Source of the DNA: Anaeramoeba flamelloides
Taxonomy: Eukaryota; Metamonada; Anaeramoebidae
Reading direction: 5' to 3'
NCBI GenBank assembly: GCA_027625915.1
Contig: JANTQA010000047.1
Location: 4,650,001-4,714,000, forward strand
Length of the DNA: 64,000 bases
Made by a program: the position numbers and the translations under genes. This document shows, piece by piece, positions 56,477 through 64,000 of the stretch (the stretch's first letter is position 1; every line of letters begins with the position of its first letter). Under the pieces are notes generated by a model. It searched no databases and had not been told where the DNA came from. It was given only the letters and a program-made list of their open reading frames with translations.

Positions 56477-57388
56477 CTAGTCACTTTCGCTTTCTTCTGA
56501 AGTACTTTCTTCTGACGTCGAGGACTCGCTCTCGGTTTCAAAAACGAGATTTTTTCGATTTTGGTTTTGGTAAATTGGATCGTCTTCATCATAGCTAGAC
56601 TCAGAGTCTTCAGTTTTCAAATTTTCATTTTGGAGGTTCTTCGTCTTTTTGCTTCCCTTTTCCTTTTCCTTTTCTTTTTCTTTTTCTTTTTCTTTTTCTT
56701 GCTTTTCTTTCGATAGCCTTAGCTTTTCCAAATCTTTCTGATCAAAAAAAACCTCGGGCCATTTTTTGATTGACTTTAGAAATTTGATTTGCTTCTCATA
56801 CAATACAAAAGCAATTATCCCGCCGATTTTCTCTTGAACCATTGCTTTGATCTCGTTTTTTGGGATAATGTTAACAATTAAATAATCGCCTTTTTTAATC
56901 CAAATCAATTTGTTGAACCTTTTTGGTAACAACGCCAGGATTCGTTCTGTGCCCAGAAAATCAGGATCTTCTCTTTCTTTGATTGGATCGACTGGTAAAT
57001 TTGGATCAAGTTCAGAGAGTTCTTCCTCTGATAGTGTATCTGTCAATTTGTTTTCTATTTCTTCTTCTTCTTCTTCTTCATCTGTTTCGGTTTCTTTTTC
57101 TTTTTCCTTTTCTTTTTCTTTTTCTTTTACTTTTTGTTGTTTTTTGTCTTTTTGTTTTTCTTTCTCTTTTTCGTTTTTTTTGTCTTTTTGCTTTTCTTTA
57201 TTTCCAAAAGATTCTTCGTTTTTGTTTTTATTCTCATTTTCTTCATCGGTGATGTTGGTGTAAGGTATTGAGAGTTCTATAATATTAGTTCCATGTACAG
57301 CTCTTACCTTTCCAATAACTTGATTTTCTTCGGGTTCGTGGAGTGTGTTTAATACTTCATTGAGAACGTGTTTTCTGGAATGTGACAT
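56477..57388 (-). CDS. EIF1AD: EIF1AD-like (eIF1A-domain) protein with acidic/basic insertion
   Basis: Single exon of 303 residues from ATG 57388. The N-terminus SHSRKHVLNEVL matches the KRKHVVKEVL start of EIF1AD. The OB/S1-like eIF1A fold is seen in ENQVIGKVRAVHGTNIIEL (22-40) and in ILALLPKRFNKLIWIKKGDY (150-169) with LIVNII and IIAFVL after it. Human EIF1AD is about 165 residues. Here a Lys/Glu then all-Glu insertion (about 45-145) splits the OB fold between strands, and a second Lys/Glu run lies near 225-245. The C-terminus (SESSYDEDDPIYQNQNRKN, then Ser/Glu repeats) parallels the acidic tail of human EIF1AD. EIF1AD acts in late 40S maturation and RNA binding in the nucleus. It is divergent with the tRNA-Gly gene, about 210 bases away. 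Confidence 0.88.
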   Translation of the reverse strand: MSHSRKHVLNEVLNTLHEPEENQVIGKVRAVHGTNIIELSIPYTNITDEENENKNKNEESFGNKEKQKDKKNEKEKEKQKDKKQQKVKEKEKEKEKEKETETDEEEEEEEIENKLTDTLSEEELSELDPNLPVDPIKEREDPDFLGTERILALLPKRFNKLIWIKKGDYLIVNIIPKNEIKAMVQEKIGGIIAFVLYEKQIKFLKSIKKWPEVFFDQKDLEKLRLSKEKQEKEKEKEKEKEKEKGSKKTKNLQNENLKTEDSESSYDEDDPIYQNQNRKNLVFETESESSTSEESTSEESESD

Positions 57389-57601
57389 TAATAAGTGTTT
57401 TGAAAAAATGAATAATTCTTTGTTTGTTTGTAAATTTGTGAAAATATTTCGAGTGTTATTACAAAATGTAAGAGGAAGAACGTTTTGATGGTGGGTTTGT
57501 TTATTCCTATTAATTGTTTTTTTTTAAATGATTTTGGTTAGTTGTTTTTTTGTTTTAAGTTTAATTTGAATACATTATAAATTAACCTTGTAATGTAAAA
57601 A

Positions 57602-57672
57602 ACACTGTTGGTTCAATGGCAGAATGGGACGTTGCCATCGTCTTGATCGGGGTTCGATTCCCCGACAGTGTA
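57602..57672 (+). tRNA. tRNA-Gly (anticodon GCC)
   Basis: A cloverleaf folds by eye: acceptor stem ACACTGT/ACAGTGT (7 pairs), D arm GGTTCAATGGCAGAA, anticodon stem GACG/CGTC with loop TTGCCAT (GCC), T stem CGGGG/CCCCG with loop TTCGATT, and discriminator A. The body closely resembles eukaryotic tRNA-Gly(GCC). The internal B box GGTTCGATTCC is perfect. A run of seven T bases just downstream (57674-57680) is a Pol III terminator. There is no intron and CCA is not encoded. Confidence 0.95.
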
Positions 57673-57673
57673 T

Positions 57674-57680
57674 TTTTTTG
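57674..57680 (+). terminator. Pol III oligo-T terminator of tRNA-Gly
   Basis: Uninterrupted T run starting two bases after the acceptor stem, as expected for RNA polymerase III. Confidence 0.75.
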
Positions 57681-58361
57681 TTGCGATCTTTATATACATT
57701 TTTTTTTTTACATCTCAAATAAAACAAAAAACAAGAAAACTTTAAAAAAAAATGTTAACAAAATAAATTACATTACTTTGAAATTTTTTTTATTTTATTT
57801 TTTAAATTTTTTGAAATATTTATTTTTTTAGTTCGAACATTTCTAAAAACATTTTTATATTAAATAAATCATCCAAAACCACCTGAATAAAAATACCCAA
57901 AGTTAAGACATCCCCTTAAGGTGAAAATACCTAAGAACTTTTCATAAAGGTTCAAAGAATAAAAATATAATTTTTATAAAAAAATGGAAATAATAATTAG
58001 AATTGAAAAATTGAAAAAATATTAAAAATTCTACCTTCAATGTGTACGATAATTAATATTTTTACTTTTAAAGATAAAATATTTAAACATTTTCACATAT
58101 TCAGCTAAATTGGAAAACAATATTCATAAAAAAATTTTTTTTGGTTTAACTTTACTACAAGGAAAAAATAAATTCAAAAAATAAAAGTTAGCCAAAAATA
58201 CATATTATGGGTTAGTTCTACATCTTTTATAATTTATTTTATCAAAGTTATGATACTTACAAGTAATTAAGATTAGATAGCTATTAAACTAATCAAGATT
58301 GGAATACCCCCTTTTTCAAAAGTAAGGAATTTTGAAAAAAATACAAATTTTATTTTATTTC

Positions 58362-58594
58362 AGTTTTCCTCTGGCTGAATCTTCTTTATATTGGGAAGAA
58401 GAAGAGTTACAAAGGAAAAAAACCAAGTGGTTACTTGCAAATACTCTAACACTGAAACAAGAAAGTCTGAGTAACTTGAAAATAAAAACATAAAGCAAAG
58501 ACTAAAAATGACCAAAGGTTTAAAGCAAATTAGATTATTAAAAAAAAAGAAATTACAACAACTTAAACAATTATCCCCAAGTGAACACACATGA
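58362..58594 (+). other. Coding-like island, possible small exons or relic
   Basis: A 43-codon open stretch (58362-58493) reads PLAESSLYWEEEELQRKKTK near its start and directly follows an acceptor-like TTTATTTCAG. A second ATG frame (58508-58594, 28 codons, MTKGLKQIRLLKKKKLQQLK) follows. An antisense 76-codon frame without an ATG also spans the region. Composition is far above the flanking spacer. It could be a small spliced gene, a ncRNA or a relic. No family is recognised. Confidence 0.25.
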
Positions 58595-59252
58595 TCAATT
58601 ATTAAATTATTAAATCAACCAATAGTATCGTGGCTGTGATTTTGGGAGTCCTTAATTAAAGATAGCATTGTTTATTTTTCTTTTTGATTTTTTATCAATT
58701 GCTACTTATATACAAGTTTTTAAATTTCTTTTAATTTATCTTTTTTCCAATTTCTTTTCAATTTTTTGCTTTTCAATTTTTAAAAATAAAAAAAATTGGG
58801 TGTGTCTTTCCCTTAAATAATCGTGAAATCTATGAATTTACGCTAAAATTACCTTTGATGAAATTTAAGTAAAATTACATAAGAGTGTAATTTACACTTC
58901 TGATATCAATAAAAAAATACAAATTGTTGAACGTTTTTTTTTTTTTGAAATTAATTAGAATGAATGAACTTTATAGCGAATATTTAGAAAGAAAAAATAA
59001 AAACCTTAAAACAATAGATAAAAAAAAACAGGGAAAATATATTAAAACTCATATATGATAAAACAGAAATTAAAATTGAAAATATATAATTTTGAAAAAT
59101 AAAAAAATCCAATTCAAAAAAAAAAAAAAAAAAACAATTTTTAATAACACAATAATGAAAACCAAAGAATATTTCGCTAGGGAATAACTTTTATTATTTA
59201 AAAAAAGTCATTATTTTTATGAAAAATAATACAAATAATAACAGTATGATTA

Positions 59253-59325
59253 TAAATAAATAAATAAATAAATAAACAAATAAATAAATAAATCAATCAA
59301 TCAATCAATAAATAAATAAATAACA
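59253..59325. repeat. (AAAT)n/(AATC)n microsatellite
   Basis: Seventeen or so tetranucleotide units with an AATC block in the middle, about 50 bases beyond the stop of the RalGAP-like gene. Confidence 0.85.
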
Positions 59326-59374
59326 ATAAAAAACTTTTTTTAAACCCTGATTAAATCAACAAATTCATTTGTTC

Positions 59375-61512
59375 TTAAAATTTAAAATTATTTATTATTG
59401 AATTATAATATTTAATTGATAAGTCTGGTTGTTTATCTGAAAAAGATTTTGAATAATAATCTTCAAAATTGAAAATTTTTTTATATTTTTCGATAATATT
59501 TTTTAGGGAATTTTCTCTAACTTGGAAGGGCTCTTTGTAGTTACCGATAACGTAATAATAAATGTAATTGCAAATCAAGGTGACTGAATTTCTGATGTAA
59601 TGTGGAAGTAATTGTTTATTAATGATCATTCCATCTATTACTGGCCCGATCACCTTAATTTCAGATTTTGAAACGATATTGATGCAAAACATACCATTTG
59701 GAAGAGGATAAATTATGAATTGTACAAAATTAAATTTTGAATTAAAGAGCGAAGGGTTAAACTTTTTGTTATCCTCACACCAAATGATATGAACAAAGTC
59801 ATTAATAATATGCTTCAACTTGTGCAATTGCATTTGATCATTTTTTTTATTCGGCATCCTAGTAGGCAAATGGAAAATGAGTTCATTTTCAAAATTTGAA
59901 TAATAGCAAGTTGTTTTGCCTTCAAATGACGAGTGCCGCTTACCCAATTGACCCTTATAGCCCATGTGCTGTAAAATGTCGATATCCCACCCTAGGCTAT
60001 TCACAAATTCCTCATAGGATGCCGAACCCTTCATATTTAGCAATATTTGCGATTGTGTTCTTTGATTTAATCCGATATAGATTATTGAGCATGTAAAGAC
60101 CTTCCGGGTTGGCTTTTTATCTAATTCGTTTAATTCCCTGTAGATTTTTTTATTCCATTCCAAATTAATAAAATTTTCTTGGTTGTTAAAATTTAACAAA
60201 TTCATTTGAGATAAAAACAATCTACAGAAATGTAAAAAATGATTTTTTTTTTTTCGGATGTTAAAATTATGAAAGGAATTAGTTTTTTTGATCTTTGCCT
60301 TTATTTTTTGATATCCCTCATTTTTATTATTTTTCTCATTTTTCTCATTTTTCTCATCATTTTTATCATCATCACCATCACAATCATCATTCTTTTTATT
60401 AGTAATATTTAGATTCTCTAAATATAATTTATCTAGATTATTTTTCATTATACTTTGACTTTTATTAATATTCTCTATTAGTTTTAATATTTTTGTGTTA
60501 TTATAAGGTTCATCTTTTCTAGTTTTTTTTAAAATATTATCGGAATTTATGCTTTGTAAGAAATGAGATTTTGAACGTTTTTTTGATCTGATGTGTATTG
60601 AAAATTTTCCAATTTTTTTTGAAGTTTTTTCTTTATTATTTTTAATATTATTACTGCTATAGCTACTAGTACTACTACTACTATTATCGTAATCATTATG
60701 ACCATCACTTCCACCACCACCACCACCACCACCACAAGTGTTATCATTTAAAATCGTGATTGAAATTAATGTTTTTTTTTCATTTATGGATTTGTTGCTA
60801 TTTTGTTTCGTGGTATTAGAATTTTCTTTAAAATTCAATTCAATTTCCTTTTCTCTGCCCCTTTCATACATTTCATTCTGGCTCATTTCATTACCAGTCT
60901 TTTCAGAATGTTTATTTTCGTTGCCCGATAGATTTTCAAAATTTGTAAGATTTTTATCTGAAATTATTCTTGTAGTTAGCGGAGTAATTATTTCCGTTTT
61001 ATTTTTATTTTTATTTTTATTTGTATTTTTACTTGTTTCTTTATTTGTGAGATTTAAACGATATAAATTTTCAGTTTCATCAATATAATTTAATACTTCA
61101 TTAAACATATCAACATTTGAATGGTCTAATTCACTATCGTACTTTGGTATTTTTCCAATTTTTCGGTGAAATCTTTTTTTTTTTTTTTTTTTTTTGTTTT
61201 TTTTTTTATTTTTTGGATCTTTTTTGTTCATAATATTTTTTGGATTTTTTTTATTAATAATATTTTTAAGTGTTTCATTATGACCTCTTTTCTTCTCTCC
61301 TTTATTATCTTCACTATCGCTACCAAAATTAATATTTTTATTTTTTTTTAATTTAATTCTTTTTTCTATTTTGTTAATATTTTTATCTATTGATAAATAA
61401 TCTTTCATTAATATATTTTTATTACTCTTGTTTTTATTACCATCTTTATTACCACCACCATTATTACTATTATTACCATTACCATTACCATTACCATTAC
61501 CATTACCATTAC

Positions 61513-61567
<55 letters not shown>

Positions 61568-64000
61568 TGCAAATAATTCGTTATTTTTTTTTGTTAATTT
61601 TTTTAAATAATTATTCAAATATAGCGAATTTAAATCCCAAACATATTTTCCTGTAGAATTTCTCATAATTATTCTAACAAAAGTTTTATTTACTTTTATT
61701 GGGATCTCTTGAAAAATAAAAATTGTTTTTGTATTTATATTTGCAAAAATTTGGGAATATTCAAAATAATTTATCCCAATTAGGTGTTCTTTTTGAGTAT
61801 TTAAATAATGTTTTTGTTGTTTGTACACTTTTTGATTTTTTTTTTCTTTATAATCAGTTTGGAAATAAGATTCTGAAATTTCACTATCTGAGCTTTCAAG
61901 ATTAATTAAATTTAATTGGTTATAGTAATTTTTAATTTGTAAAATTGAATTATTGATTAATTTTTTTGGTAAATCATCTAAAGATGTTATTAAAGAATTT
62001 ATTATTTCTGGTCCTTCCTTTGATGGGAAATTATTATAATGATTCAAAAAATAATTAAAAAAATTATTTATTACAGAATAAAAATTAGATTTATACATCG
62101 TCCTGTTGATTTTTTTTTCTAATACAACAAATCTATTTTTATTTGGCTTTTCAGAATCATTATTTTCATTTAAATTCTCATTAAATAATACATTATTATT
62201 AATATTGCTTGTTTTATTTGTTTCTTTGAAAATTTGACCGCTGTTGTTGTTATTGTCGTCGTCGTCGTCGTCGTCGTCATCATCGACCCCACCACCATAA
62301 TCGTCATCATCCCCATTAATATCAATATCAATACTAATAACACTATCATTATTATTTTTATTTATGGCCTTAATTTTTGAAACATTATTTTTATTTTTTT
62401 GATAATTATCAATTTTTTTAAAATTTTCACTTTGCTTCTTTTCATCATCACCAATATCATCACAGCTTCTGCCATTTTCATCACCATTCTCGGTATCAAC
62501 ATCATTTTTGTTATTCTCATTAATGTTATTTGGTAAAAACAATTTGTCAATTAGATTATTTTCTTCATTTACGAATTGTAATTGGACGTCTTGAAAAGAA
62601 TTCATATTTGTGAAAGATTTTACTCTTTTGGATTTCTTAGTAGTATTAAAAAGCCTATGAACTTTAATTTGAGTGGCACTTGTACTTGATCTATATTTAT
62701 TTTTCAGATTTTTATTTGAAGGGAAATAATCAAATAATTTTAGACATTTAAAAAGTGTATAAAAAATCATTTTGATAATTTTTTCATTCTTAAATAAATG
62801 TGGGAAAAAGGTAATAGAGCATAAGCAGGTTTTTAATAAAAATGTTAAATAATTTGGGATTTCAATTTCTGAAATTAATAATTTTCTTTTTTCTTTTTTA
62901 TTTTTTTCAATTAATTGGATTTTTTTCATTTCTTTTTTAATAATGCTTTTGTGGAAATCAATAATTAAACAACATTGAATTAACAATTTTCTAATCAAAT
63001 CAATTTTTAAATTCATTATTTTATCAGGATAATTAAATAAAAATCTTAAACAATAATTTGCAGTAAAAGATATTTTTTCAATTAAACTAAATGAATAATG
63101 AGCAAAATAATAAAATGCCTTTTTAATGATTTTTAAATTTGGCTTCTTGGAAAATAATTCTGCTATGGTTAATGACAAATAAGACCATAAAGTTATTACT
63201 ATAACATCTTCAGAGAATCTTAGCTTGTTTGAATTTTTTTTCAATGCCAAAAAATTTTGGATCTTTTTTTTAATTTTTTTTGAAAAATCATATTTGTTTA
63301 TAAATTTATCTAAAAATTTTTTTAAAAAAATCGGATATTTGCTAATGATTTGCGGTCCAAAAAATTTTAGGATCTCGTTTAAAGCTTGTGAAATCCTAAT
63401 CCTGATTGTTTGCTGAGTGATAACAAATTGAGAAATGGATTGTAATTTCCCTGTTTCGTCCCAAGTTTGGTATACTTCTTTCTGGCGATCGATTTCCTTT
63501 TCCAATAATTGTTTAAATAATTCTTCATCCTTTGCCTTGTGTTCAATCATTAATACTGCCGATTGCTCTCTTCGAGTAGTTTCTTCTTCAATAATTTCCT
63601 GAATGTTATCTAATTGATTTCTTCTTTCAATGGGCAAGGAAACAATTCGAAAATAATCATATAATTTAATTTCTTCAAATTGTTCTGGTATATAAGTAAA
63701 AGAATTTAACAATGTTAAAATATGGAGCACTAAGTGATCGGTCAACTGAAACTTATTTTCATAATCTAAAAAAAATCTTGAAGATTCCAAAAAGGAATTA
63801 ATCAGCCCAGATGAACCTGGGGTACATTTACTAAAAAATTTTGATGAATAACAAAAGATTTTTTTTGTGACACCTTGATCTATCAAATCAAATCCATATG
63901 ATATACAATGGTAAAATTTTGCTAAATACAAATCACAAATGGGACCCTGATAATATGAAAATAAATAGCATATAGATCCATATGAAAACGTTCTTATCTT
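59375..64000 (-). CDS. RalGAP-alpha/tuberin-like Rap/Ran-GAP protein (5' end outside window)
   Basis: The minus-strand frame is open from the window edge to TAA at 59377-59375, giving 1,541 codons with no intron needed. There is no plausible start inside: the first in-window Met candidate is a TTG, and coding content continues to base 64000. The C-terminal 240 residues are a Rap/Ran-GAP domain: TCSIIYIGLNQRTQSQIL, GSASYEEFVNSLGWDI, GKTTCYYSNFENELIFHLPT, then HIINDFVHIIW, which holds the expected catalytic Asn, and GPVIDGMIINKQLLPHYIR. Such GAPs switch off Ral, Rap or Rheb GTPases; RalGAP-alpha works with a beta partner upstream of mTOR. The N-terminal part is helical, with a coiled coil near TRREQSAVLMIEHKAKDEEL. 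The middle is disordered, with Asp, Asn, Gly-Asn and Gly runs encoded by triplet and hexamer repeats (about 60680-60740, 61460-61570 and 62255-62285). Confidence 0.88.
61460..61570 (-). repeat. Coding (ATT)n and (ATTACC)n repeats for Asn and Gly-Asn runs
   Basis: In-frame trinucleotide and hexanucleotide tract inside the RalGAP-like gene, encoding about 20 Asn followed by Gly-Asn pairs. Likely length-polymorphic. Confidence 0.85.

Larger units (their letters stand above)
57681..59374. other. Spacer between tRNA-Gly and the RalGAP-like gene
   Basis: AT-rich. It holds one GC-richer coding-like island (58362-58594) and an AAAT/AATC tetranucleotide tract (59253-59325). Nothing else is visible. 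Confidence 0.55.

Noticed and set aside
57063-57240. Ser/Phe-rich plus-strand frames over EIF1AD
   Set aside because: Antisense of the Lys/Glu run in the real gene.
1-64000. CRISPR array, integrated prophage, bacterial operon or virus-like element
   Set aside because: No regularly spaced identical repeats, no ribosome-binding sites, introns are present, and no capsid, integrase or reverse transcriptase motif was seen.

Overview
The window is very AT-rich nuclear DNA from a eukaryote. It has spliceosomal introns, cytosolic ribosome and nuclear-transport genes, a Pol III-type tRNA gene, and TAA, TAG and TGA all used as stops. Many proteins carry long Lys/Glu or Asn runs, and one gene combines a metallo-hydrolase, many ankyrin repeats and BTB domains. 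Ankyrin/BTB expansion, Lys-Glu runs and large AT-rich gene-poor spacers together suggest an anaeramoeba-like metamonad amoeba. This is inference; dictyostelid-like or other AT-rich amoebae are not excluded.

Layout. 1-198: start of an unknown gene (minus, cut by the window edge). 1582-5733: MBL-ankyrin-BTB gene (minus). 5734-13213: gene-poor, repeat-rich. 13214-14210: three-exon Rab5-type GTPase (minus). 18287-19726: protein with a possible macro/PARG-like fold and a Lys-rich insertion (plus). 23693-24523: disordered Lys-rich protein (plus). 27878-36010: complete importin beta-1 gene in two exons separated by a 5.5 kb intron that holds three repeat families (plus). 40612-41610: three-exon MRT4/MRTO4 (plus). 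46029-46513: two-exon ribosomal protein eL37 (plus). 48260-50044: DDX47/Rrp3 DEAD-box helicase (plus). 50045-56476: repeat graveyard with nested insertions. 56477-57388: EIF1AD (minus). 57602-57672: tRNA-Gly(GCC) (plus). 59375-64000: C-terminal 1,541 codons of a RalGAP-alpha/tuberin-like Rap/Ran-GAP protein (minus, cut by the window edge).

Three genes (MRT4, eL37, DDX47) lie in series and all serve ribosome assembly or structure, but their wide spacing argues against an operon. The others are housekeeping or signalling genes. The spacers are dominated by short non-autonomous inverted-repeat elements (MITEs), labelled M1 to M8 here. Several are flanked by TA and begin CAGT, as Tc1/mariner-type elements do. 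No intact transposase gene is visible.

The best candidate for an undescribed system is the gene at 1582-5733. It joins a ComEC/Rec2-like metallo-beta-lactamase domain with intact metal motifs to a long ankyrin array and what look like two BTB domains.
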